A DNA stretch of 64,000 nt. Origin: Trebouxia sp. TZW2008. Taxonomy: Eukaryota > Chlorophyta > Trebouxiophyceae > Trebouxiales > Trebouxiaceae. The position numbers and the translations under genes are program-made. Positions within the stretch are counted from its first letter, which is position 1. Every line of letters starts with the position of its first letter. This document shows, piece after piece, positions 11,801 to 23,800 of the stretch. The notes beneath the pieces are model-generated. The model was not told the origin of the DNA. It saw only the letters and a list, made by a program, of their open reading frames with translations, and made no database searches. The stretch is from positions 434,001-498,000 of the forward strand of contig BDIU01000136.1 in assembly GCA_002118135.1 (NCBI GenBank), read 5' to 3'.

Positions 11801-14800
11801 TCGTTTAGTGCAGGCTTGACTGTTGGTGCTGCTTCGTGTGAAGCCTTGTGCAATGCATTCACTATGTCAGAGACTGCCTGAATTGCCACTGTGTGGCACA
11901 TGCAATCAGCCTTGTTGGCTGGCTAAAGCATGTAAAACTATATTCTCTCACACATGACAATGATGCATTGCCATCAGGACGTTGCGTTCACGGGGACGCG
12001 TCATGCTGCTTCTACATGCAATGCTTTCATGCTGCTGTTTTGGATCTGTGCGTCCCTGTTGAAGCTGACTGTGAATTGCGTGTGCAGGTGGGCTTCATAA
12101 ATGTAGCTGCGCCGCATATAGGCAGGGAGGCAGCGTATGCACATGGAGCGCATTTAGTGTTCCTGGATGGTATAGGGCTGGGAGTGGGCATGCCCCTTCA
12201 GGTCCTGCCCTGCGCTGCCCTCCCCTGCCCTGCCCCGCCCGCCCCTGTCCTGTCCTGCCTGACCATGGGATTCTGAAATCTTTTGCCTGTGATTGTGTCA
12301 TGCTGTTTCAAGCCAGATTTGCTTGGAACCATGAGCAACGTTTTGAACTGTCCTGCTTGATGTGAAAGAGCCCACAGCTGTAGTCATGCAGGTGTCACAG
12401 ACCGCCAGAGGGCTTCAAGCGTTGCTGCTGACTCAGACTGCAAAACATGTTCTGCTTGCTGCATGTTCCAGGACCAGACACTTATACTTGCTGTATTGAC
12501 GCTGGCGTCTTTTGAGCATCACGGGAAAGACATTTGTTGGTGCAAAACAGCAACAATGCAATGTCATTAATGCAGGTTGCACAAGTTTTGAAAGGAGAAG
12601 TGCCAGCGCTTTCTGGCTGATCAACTGCCAGAGCAACAGTCACAGCTTGCACAGGTGGCAGACACTGAAGCACCACTCATCAACTGCCACCCTGTATCAA
12701 GAATCATGGAGACGACATCTGATGGCTGTGTGACAGACTGCCAGTCTCAGTGTTAATGATGCAGGTTGCACAAGCTTTGAAAGAGAAGTGTCAGCGCTTT
12801 CTGGCAAATCAGCTGCCAGAGCATCAGTCACACCTGGCATCGCACACCACAAAATGGGTCCCAACACAGGTCAACCATGGCAAGGATGTCTGAAAATTAT
12901 GTGGCACTTTACCAACGCTGCTGTGTCATTGAAGCAGGTTGCACAAGCTTTGAAGGAGAAGTGCCAGCGCTTTCTGGCAAATCAGCTGCCAGAGCATCAG
13001 TCACAGCTTGCACAGGCGGCAGGCACTGCAATTGCACAGAATGAACAGATACCTAGTTTAACAGATGACATGCAAATAGAGCAGAGTAGTGAAACAGCAG
13101 GTAGGGTTTGCCTGTGTTCTCTGTTGTTTCTGATTGGCCTCACCAAACGCACTGACCGGTGTGATGGTCAATGTCAGCATTCGCCTGATCATCATGACAG
13201 CGTGAACGATTTTGTCATGAAATGCCTAGTAGCCGTGGCTCATCAGGCTATCAGTAATCAAGCATTGTCATCTTGTCATTGCATGCAATTTGTTTAATTG
13301 CTCTACTGCTGCTGCATTGCTGATTGTAATCAAAGTTCAGGGATGTTATCTTTGAGACTTCATTTCGAATGGCCTGCCTCGACAGACTTTTGCATCAAGC
13401 AGTGCTACCTCAGACTACAACATGGCTCGTATGTGTTGACTGCCAATGCAGGTTGGACACCTTCTGATAGCCTCCTTGAATTGCTAAAGTGTTCACAAGT
13501 GTTGACTGCATTTGCAGGTAGAAGTACTTCAGACACCCTTTGGGGCATCCCGCCATTTTTTGTAGAGCGTGGACCCCACCCCAACCCCCCTGATGCACCC
13601 CCCTTTGACTTCAGAGCCCCTACAACAGCCAGCAACGCCCTCAGAGTGCTAAGAGCCCTCCAGCTGAAAAAAGCAGTACTGCTGGAAGGCAGCCCAGGAG
13701 TTGGAAAAACCAGTCTTGTTTCTGCGCTCGCCACAGCTGTGGGACAACAGCTAGTCCGGATCAATCTGAGTGAGCAGACTGACATGATGGACCTGTTGGG
13801 CGCAGACCTACCCCTAGAGGGGGGTATCCCAGGGCAATTTGCTTGGTGAGTCAGTACCCTCTTGGCTGTCATGTAGTGCTTGGGTTTTGTGGCTTTGTAA
13901 GTTGACAGTCTCACACCTGTCATGTCCTCTGCTCAGTGTTCATGCAGACACCAACTGTGCCTGTTCTGCTGGCAGTTCACAAGGCGTCATACAGTGCTTT
14001 GGCATCATCGGCTGCCTGTCACATATAACCACCTTGCCTGAAGCTGTTCCTCATGAAGACACCAGCTGTGGCTGCTTGCTGTCCGTTAGCAAGGTGTCAT
14101 ACACTGCATCGGCATCATCAGCTGCCTGTGACATACATTTGCCTTACCTCAAACTGTGACTCAGGTGTGACGGCCCGTTGCTGGCAGCCATCAAAGCAGG
14201 TCACTGGGTACTACTGGATGAACTAAATCTGGCAGGGCAAAGCGTGTTGGAAGGCCTAAACGCTGTGCTGGATCACCGAGCAGAGGTGTTCATTCCCGAG
14301 TTGGGCCAGACCTTCAAGTGTCCCCCTTCCTTCCGCTTGTTTGCGGCCCAGAATCCCCTGCAGGAGGGTGGGGGTCGCAAGGGGCTCCCCAAATCCTTCC
14401 TCAACAGATTCAGCAGGGTGCACATCCAACTGCTGCAGTCGCAGGACCTCCTCTTCATTGCTGGTAAGCCCTTAGCTGTCAAGTGAGCCCTGTGTCTGTG
14501 TTGGCCCAGTCACTGTCTGTCAAGAATATACAGCAGCACTATTTCCTGCCCCCAGATGTAGGGTTGTCGCAGCTGCATCAGTCACAAGCTCTACTGCTTA
14601 TTGCTTGCGATAAGCTGCTTGGACTTGTCCCTGGTCCAGAATCTCACTTGCCACATGCAACAACTGCATGAACTAGAAGCTTTGTGACACTGAAGACTGA
14701 CTTTCTCACTGCCTGGGGGCTGCTGATGGGCCTGATTCAGGCCCCCTGCACCCATGCATCCCAGCACTTGGCTTGGTCAGGATAGAGGCGTCGTGGCAGA

Positions 14801-17800
14801 ACTTCGTCAAGGAGCTGATCTGCTTAGCTGCTTGGCTTTGAGATTAGCTTTCTCCATGTCGTCAGGGACTTGCGTGGCGTTGCAGATTAACTGCATCTGC
14901 ACATTTCTGCAAGCTGCTTGGGCAAGACGATGGCTTTCTTGGCAGAACGTCATCAGGCAGCCAATCTGCAGCGCAGCTTTGCCTCTGCTGCTGAACCCCA
15001 GAGTTCACCTGTGCCATCTGCTGCGCTGCTGACAACATCAATCTTGTCTGGTTTGCAGGCTCACTGCATCCATGCTTTCCAGCAAACTGCTTGACCAGCA
15101 TGGTGGCCTTTCTGTTGACTGACATGCACACCATCTGCTAAGCTGCTCAGCATCAAGAACTACTTTTGGCATGTGGTCAGGGCCTGACTTTCATGGATTT
15201 GCAGGATCTCTGCACACACGCATTTCAGCAAGCTGCTTGAGCAAGATGGTGACCTTCCTGGCAGAACTTCATCAGGCCGCCAACCTGCAGCGCAGCTTTG
15301 CCTCAGCCGGCGGGCCTTGGGAGTTCAATCTGCGTGATCTGCTGCGCTGGTGTGACCTAGCACAGGCAGCTGTCCCTGCCAATAGGTATGCCCATGCTGT
15401 GAAAGCCCTGCATGCCTCATGCACCATTTTGTCAACAAAATTTGGCTGTCCATGTGCACACCGCTGTGAATGACCTCTGCCACGTTCGTTTGCATCCTGC
15501 ATTCATCGCAACTGCTCTTTATGCTGTGGTCCTTTTTGCTGTTGAGCATGCACATATGTACTCTGCAACTGCTGTTCATGCTGTGGTCCTTTTTGCTGTT
15601 GAGCATGCACATATGTGCTCTGCAACTGCTGTTCATGCTGTAATAAGTGCCTTTGCATTCTTTTGAAGACCTGTGCAACAAATTCTTGTTGGCTTGTATT
15701 ACATGTGGTGCAAACTTTTGTCACTCAGGTTGCAAGTTTGCTGTCATGCTCACTGCTAGCCTCTTGGCTGCACTTGACTGCACCTTCGTCTGGTTTGTCA
15801 CTGCACACCTGATCTGCCTATGCCCTCAGCCTGATCTCATCAGACTTTGACAGTCTTACACACTTGTTAAGTCAGCTGTAGGTTTGTGTCTAGGGAAGGT
15901 GGGGCCGCATGTGAGCTCGCAGTAGAGCACTTCAGCCAGATGCTGTTTGTGGATCGGCTTCGCACTGCTCAAGACTGGCGGTACCTAGTGGACCTTTGCC
16001 ATAAGCGCTGGGGTTGCCTTTCACCTTTCATGACATCGGTGTTCAGTGATAAGACCTGTGTTTTCACTGTCTCCAGGGATGGCGCTGCTGCAATAGAGCG
16101 TGCTGTCGAGCATTTCAGCCAAATGCTGTTTGTGGAGCGGCTTCGCACCGCTCAAGACCGGCAGCACCTAGTGGACCTTTACCACAAGTGTTGGGGTCAA
16201 CCCCTACCCCTCACACCCCTTCCTGAGCTGTCCATCACCCCTACTGATGTCAGGCTGGGCTGGGCTGTGCTGTCACGCACATACCTCCAGACAGACAGGG
16301 CTAATCCCGGTGAGCCATGCGTTTGCCAGACAGGCACTGTTGACTTTGATGCAGGCATTGACTACAGCAGCTGTGTTTGACTTGCCCAGCATGTCACATC
16401 AGTAAACTGAGCTGGCCTGATGAAATGCAATACTGCATGCATACATGCTCAGCAAGCATTGACTACAGCAGCTATGTTCGACTGGGCTGGCATGTCAACA
16501 ACAGTAGAACAAGCCGGCCTGACGCAACACCGTACTGCCAGCATACATGCTCGGCTTGTGCACATCTGAAAGAGGTGTTTCTTCTCTTGCAGAGTGCATC
16601 CTGTACAATCCTCCACTTCTTGCTGTTCCCCCTTCCCCATCCCCCCCCCTTGGGTCACCTCAATTTCAGCAAGCAAGTGCATCCTGATCATAATAATAAT
16701 AACAATAAATAAATAGTAATAACAATAATCGATGCAGCGTCTGCAATCCTCCCATAAAGCCAGTCCTGTTCTGTTATACAGAGTAATGTGGAATCAACCA
16801 AACCCAGGTCAAGTCTTGAATGCTCTTGTCACAATCACAGGCATCTGAGCATGCATTTTTGATGCCTTTGCAGCAGCACGACCATCGTGCCCCGCTTCTC
16901 AGCACACAGCCAGGCAATACCCTTGAGCTGCTGCCCAGTAAACAAGCAGTGCTGGAGTCAGTGTTGCAAGCCATCAGCAAAGGCTTGATGTGCATTCCAA
17001 ATCCATGCCTATTGTAAATTGTGTCCCTCATGCAGTTGTAGGCAAAGCTGCAGCAAGACCAGCATGCCCAAGCCCCACTACACAGGATGCTAAGACTGTG
17101 TCACGCATGCATTTGCAGGCAAGCTTGCAGCAAGGCAGTCGCGCCCTGCTCCCAGCACACAGCCAGGTTGAACACTACAGCTGCTGCCCAATGCACAAGC
17201 TGTGCTTGAGTCAGTGCTGCAAACCATCAGCAAAGGCTGCATGTGCATTTCAAATACACACAGCCCTCTGTAGTATGTTCCTGGTCCGTTTGCAGGCAGT
17301 TTTGCAACAAGGCCAGCATGCCCCGCTCCCAGCACACAGCCAGGCAACACACTACAGCTGCTGCCTAGTGAATAAGCTGTGCTTGAGTCAGTGCTACAAG
17401 CCATCAGCAAAGGCTGCATGTACATTTCAGCTACACAATGCGCTCTGAACCATCTTTCTGGCGCATTTGCAGGCAGGCTGGCAGCAAGACCATCGTGCCC
17501 CAATCCCAGCACACAGCCAGGCTGCACTCTACAGCTGCTGCCCAGTGAACAAGCTGTATTGGAGTCAGTACTGCAAGCCATCAGCAAAGGCTGGATGTGC
17601 ATACTAGTGGGTACCTCAGGGGTGGGTAAGACAAGCGTGGCTAGAACTGCTGCCCAGCTGGCAGGCAGGCAGCTGACTGAGATCGCACTAACGGGAGGGA
17701 CAGACACTGCTGACCTGCTGGGGGGGTTTGAACAGATGGAGCCCAAGCGCAAGGTTCAGGTGAGCATGCTGCGCTGTGTGTGCTTTGCATGCTTTGCATG

Positions 17801-20800
17801 ACATGTCTGCTGTGACCAGGAGGCAGACATGGCCGACCTGCTGGGGGGCTTTGAACAGAACAAACCCAAGCGCAGGGTCCAAGTGAGCATGCTGTGCTCT
17901 GCACATTTTGCATCCTTGACAAAATTTGCATGGCTTGCCAACTGTGCATGCCAGCTGAGGCATGTAGACATGGCTGACTGGTGGGGCCCCAAGCAGATGG
18001 GGCCGACACGCAATGAGAACGCAATCTGGGAAGTCAATCTTGTCAGGTCATCGCGAGGCAAATTTGCAGAAAGCTGCTACAGTTGCTTCTGTTGCTGATA
18101 GCAAGAACGCCAAGCCATCTGTGCTTTGCAGGAATTGGCTGAGGGTATCAAGCAGCTGCTTGACACGGTGACCTACCACATGCTGACAGCAGGGGACAGG
18201 CTGCCTGTACCTTTTGCCAACTTGTTGCCGCTGCTGGCAGCCATGGCAGAGGCTTGGGCAGCTTACAGCAGCATCGAGACAGCACACGCTGTAGCCAATG
18301 CTGCGCCTGATGCAGGTGAGACTGCTTCTTGCGACAGCAGCCTAGACATCGCACACGCTCACAGGGAATCATAAGGTCTTTGCATGTGGAGCCTTGATGC
18401 AGGCACTTGCGTTTGCGTGATGCATACATGAGAGCAGGTGCCATGCCTTGAGTGATGATGAGCTTGCCTTGGGGTCGTTCTTGATGCTGACTAAATCCTC
18501 ACTACTACTGCCATTGGCAATGTTGTGATTGGTGGTGACTTGGACTTGCTGTGTTTGAAAAGCTGCTTGAGCCTGATGGCAGCTCAGCTTTGGCCTGTGC
18601 AGGTTTGGAGCAGCAGCTACACTTGCTTCAAGCTGTCCTGCACCGCATCACTGCTGCTGCATCAGCCTGCCAATTTGGCACAGCATGGAGTGAGCAGATC
18701 CAGGAACTGCAGCATAAGCTGGAAGTGCTACAGACTGCAACAGCCTCTGGTGAAGGTGGCGCTGGCAGGTCAGTCGCATTTGCCCCTGCATACTGTCTTG
18801 GGCCTTGCAGCACAAGAGCTATGTCGCGTTTTGGATGACATGCTGCGGCAATCACCTGCCAAATTGGCACAGCATGGAGTGAGCAGATTCAAGAGCTGCA
18901 GCATAAGCTGAAAGTGCCACAGACTGCAACAGCCTCTAATGCAGGCGGTCATCAGTCTTAAGTCCAGGCCAATGCAGCAAGGCTATGCTGCAAAGCACCC
19001 ACTTCAGGCCAGTTTGCTTGGGTTTGCCTTGAACAACTGGTTTGCATTGACTACAAAATGCTTGAATGCCGTCTGCATCAAGTGCACAGAGAACCAGAAT
19101 GTGTCCTCTGTCTGAATTTGCTAGTGCAGCTGCATTCCCTAAACCTGCCCTAGATCTATGTGCTGTTGTGGCTGCATTGTGAGTCTGCATCAGGTGCTAC
19201 ATGATTGCATGTGAGCATGTTTGCTATCTGCAGCAAACTAACCAACGCAGGTTGAGCGGGTGGAAGACGCTTTGACACAAGCTGTTCAGCAAGCTCAATG
19301 GGTGCTACTAGACAGCGCAAGTCTGTGCAATTTCACAGCAGGTCTTACACCTGCTGAACCCAGTTTTGGCACTTATCCCGTCTCTAACAAAAAACTTCTG
19401 ATTGATGCAGGTTTGAGTGGGTGGACGGTGCTCTGACACAAGCTGTGCAGCAAGGACATTGGGTGCTACTGGACAGCGCTAATCTGTGCAACTCCACAGT
19501 CTTAGACCGGCTGAACCCGATGCTGGAACCTGGTGGTCAGCTATACCTGAATGAGTGTGGCACTGTGAACGGGCAACCGCGTGTCATTACACCTCATCCA
19601 AATTTCAGGCTGTTTCTTGCCCTTGACCCCAGGTACTAGCTGAATGCGCACTTTGGTTTCAGCTCCTTGCTTGCATGCATTGCCATCCAAACCAACAGGT
19701 CACACATGATTGCCTGGCAGGTCTTGAATCAATGCTACAGCATCCCTTGACAGGTCTGGTTCGTCTGTCAGCAGCGCATTCCAGCAGCTGACAGAATGAC
19801 CTGCAGATACATGACATGCAACCTTCCCTACCCACAGGCATGTACTCACATTGGCATGCACCCACAATCCCAACAACAGAGGGCTTTGTTGCCTTGCACC
19901 TGTTATGCCAGTGATGGAGCAGATCAGTCATTGACAAAACAAATAGTGCAGCAATGACACAGAACATGGTATGCATCAACACTGTCGCAATGCTATAGGA
20001 ATGGAGAGGTGTCAAGAGCCATGCGCAATAGAGGCATTGAGCTGTTCATGTTGCCAGACCCTACTCAGCTCTCCACATCCCCCTCAAACCCTTCCTCCAA
20101 TGTCCTGCCCCAGCCACACTCTGCTGCCCCTGCCCCTCCAAGTGCCTCACAAGCTGCAGCAGAAGCTGCTGAGCTGGCGTCAGCTGAGCTGGAGTCGGCA
20201 TTGGCTGCAGATGGCGTTCCTGGTTGGCAAGCTCCAGCCTGTTTGGCTGCTGCTCATCTGCATGTGGTGCAGCAGGCTGCAAAGGCATACAGGTAGGCGC
20301 TTGCAGCAGCTGACTTGCACAGCAACAAGTGTGTCGGATATGGCTTTTGACGTTCAGACTCAAGGACATGCAGCTAGGTGATGATATTATTTCTGTTGTT
20401 CAGCAGGCTGCAAAGGCATACAGGTAAGTGCTTGCAGCAGCTGGCTTGCATAGCAATGAATTTTGTGCCTATGTTATGTCAAGCTCCAGCCTGTTTGGCT
20501 GCTGCTCATGTGTACATTGTGCAGCAGGCTGCAAAGGCATACAGGTATGCACTTGCAGCTCCTCCTTTGCAGTTGTAGGACATGGATTTGGTGTTGACAT
20601 TGATACAGCAAGACCTGGCTTGTGTAGCGAGATCGTTGAGCTGTCATAGCCAGATCTTTGCACCGCCATCCCACTTGCATTGTAGTTGGTTACTACTGCT
20701 GCCCACCAGCCATGAACCACCTGTTACACATACGCTTCAGCACGCCTCGTGCATTTTCTGCTGTGCGTGAGCATGCGGGTGTGCGTGCCAGCTGAGCTGT

Positions 20801-23800
20801 GCTGTGCTGTGCTATGCTTTGCTGTGCTGTGCTGTGCTGTGCTGTGCTGTGCTGTGCTGTGCTGTGCTGTGCTGTGCTGTGCTGTGCTGTGCTGTGCTGT
20901 GCTGTGCTGTACTGTGCTGTGCTGTGCTGTGCGGGCTGTGTCATCAGCATCTATGCACAAAGCTGCCTGGACGACACAGGGACCGTCACTCCGATCTGAA
21001 CACAGTTTCTGCGTCTATCTTGAATCATTCAACATGGCTTTGGCATGTGCAGGCAAGGTCCTGGTATTCATGAGCTACGGCACCTGGCCAACCTGATGCA
21101 GACGCTGTTGGAGCGGGGCTGGACGCTGTCAAGGGCCCTCACCACAGCATGGGATCAGGTATGCTCCTGTCAGTAGTCAATGCATTGCAATTCTGCACTC
21201 CAAACAGCCATGTCACCTGCGTACCAAACGTGAACTCTCCTGTCAGCCTGCTTGTTTGCTGTCCGAGTATAGCGCAGCCCTTGTCTGCAGCTTGCAGCAG
21301 ACTATAGTGCAGTCTAAGTATGCATCTGACATTCTCTGGACATTTCCTGGGCGAATATGCATATAACAAGGGTCTGCCTAACATTCCAGCCTTGAGCTCA
21401 AATCAGCGCATTCCTGAGGACCCAGCACCCAGCAGACTTGGCAATTGCATTCGCTTGTGTTGTGCCACACAAATAGTTTATGAAGCCCTGCTTCTGCCTG
21501 TGTACATGCCTGCTGTGTGGCAATGCTTACTCAGACAACCGGCCAAGGGTTGAGCAAGTAATCTGCTTGAAAACTTTCATTGCGCACCTTGTATGCGCCC
21601 TGCAAGTCTGCGCCTGTTAGTGAAGGGGTTGAACAGGTAATCTGCATTGAATGGTGAGCTCTGACCCTGCGTCATGCATGCAGGTGTACGTCAAGTCAGA
21701 AGGCTCCCAGGCAGTACAGGCAGCTGCCCAGCACGTACTCACAGTACACTGCCAGCTCTCCTGCACTCAGTCAGTGAATATCACAACAGTTTGACACTGA
21801 CCATGCCTTATGTATGCAGGTGTGCGTCAAGTCAGAAGGCTCCCAGGCAATACAGGCAGCTGCCCAGCAGGCACTCACCCTTTACTGCCAGCCACTACTG
21901 CACTCAGCCAGTGAATATCACAACAGCATGCAGCTTGACACTGATCATGCCTTATGTATGCAGGTGTACGTCAAGTCAGAAGGCTCCCAGGCAGTACAGG
22001 CAGCTGCTCAGCAGGCACTCACCCTTCACTGCCAGCCACTATTGCACTCAGCCAGTGACCACCGCGACAGCATGCAGCTTGACAGCAGCCTGCCTTCCAC
22101 CGCCTCACAATCCACCCTGAGCCCCAGCCCAACCCCAATTGGGGACAGACCCCAGATCCAGGCACTTGTGAAGCCTTGTGCCTGGCCATTTCCTGTGACA
22201 GCCTCGCACTTTGCTGATGACGCTGTGATGGCAACATTGACAAGGGATGCGGCACTTTGGGAATCTCATAGTGCTCAGCTTGTTGCACTGTCCCTATCAC
22301 ACAGGCAGCAAGATTTGACTGCTATCAATGGGCAGTCACTATCTTCAGCCAGGCTGCAGATCATGTTACCAGTGCAAAATGGGGTTGCATCGGATGGCGT
22401 AATGGCAAAGACTGACACACAAGAACAGGTTGAAGGAACTTTGGAAAAGCTATGTGCTAGAGTGGCACAGATGCGGATGCGGCTGGTGTTGCAAGCTGCA
22501 GAGTGCTTTGCAGAGCAAGCAACTGACTCGGATCTAGTCTTCAGAATCGCATTTCCTGGTGCAATTTATGCTCAGACAAAGGTCAGATGCTGGCCGTAGC
22601 TGTGCTTGTGGGCATGTGTTCCCCGGCAATCTTGTCACCTTCAGATTGCTAGCAAGTAGCATATACAGGATTGACCAGAATGTACATGACATCTGCATGC
22701 CAAGGCTTCAGCTTTCTTGACATTGGATGCCTGCCGACGTTTGCGTGCAATTGCCTCTTTCAAAGGGTTCATTGTAGTGCTAGCTGCAAACGCCCTGCAA
22801 ACGCCCTGCAAACGCCCTGCAAACGCCCAAGGCAGCCGCACAGTTGCCCAAGACGTCCTTCTCATGCATCAGGATTGGCCATGCTGCATGTAAGGGGACT
22901 GTCTGATTTTGCCCTTCACAAGGCTTCCTTTCATTTTGACAGTCCTTTTCCCTTGTAGTGCTTCGACATCAAAGCTGTCTGTGAGCTGCTGACTGGCGAA
23001 ATTGAGCAGCATACTGTGCCCATGTACGCACACCCCATCAGGCAGCTACTGCCTACGTGATACTGTAGGCTCAGTGATTTGTGGTCTTGCTTGAAGGGTG
23101 CCTTGGAAACTGTAAGCGGCTCTCACGCAGAGATATTGGGCAGCGTCCAGTGTGCAAGTGAAGCTGTGCAGCAGCTGCTGGCTCACCCAGCTGCTGTGCA
23201 GCTGCTACAGGCCAAGGCTGAAAGCAAGGTGCCACCACTATCCTTGTCATTACTGATAGCATCCACCACTTGTCATTGCTGACAGCATTGACCTTCTGCG
23301 CATGTATGATTTGTGGTACAAAGGCATTAATGCAACATTTATTGTGTACTTTGGCAGCAAGGTACCTCTCAATGCATGCTTGCGCTGCTTGCATGGCATG
23401 TTCTTGCCACAAATACATGTTGTACCTTGTTCATTGCATGTGTCCCATTTCATCTGTTTTCTGCAGGATGCTGCAACAAGCTCAGGGCTTCCAGCAGGCT
23501 CTGATGCTGTAGACTCAGTGGCAATGTTGTCAGAGAAGCTGAGACTGTTGTGGGCAAGCTGTGTTCACGGTGTTGTGCAAGCTGTGATTTTGGGGGGCAC
23601 CCCAGCCTCTTTGCAAAGCTCAGCTCGCAGTGTCCTGCAAGAGAGCTACTGGCGGCACACTCACCCTCAGGTCAGCTATGAAATGTAATGACAGCTGGCC
23701 TTGCAAAGTGTGGCCGCATGTGCAGCTACTTGTCACTGACGCTGTTTGGACTTGACATTTTTGCACAGCTTGCAAGTGCATGACATTCTGCAAGAGAGCT

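Noticed and set aside
15894..16019. Treating the open copy as an additional AAA5 exon
   Set aside because: Including it would duplicate a lid helix of the AAA module and it lacks a recognisable donor; the downstream copy continues to a proper donor.
20693..20960. Antisense open frames reading AQHSTAQHST repeats, and sense frames of Cys/Ala/Val/Leu repeats
   Set aside because: They merely translate the CTGTG microsatellite; a five-base unit without stops is open in several frames.
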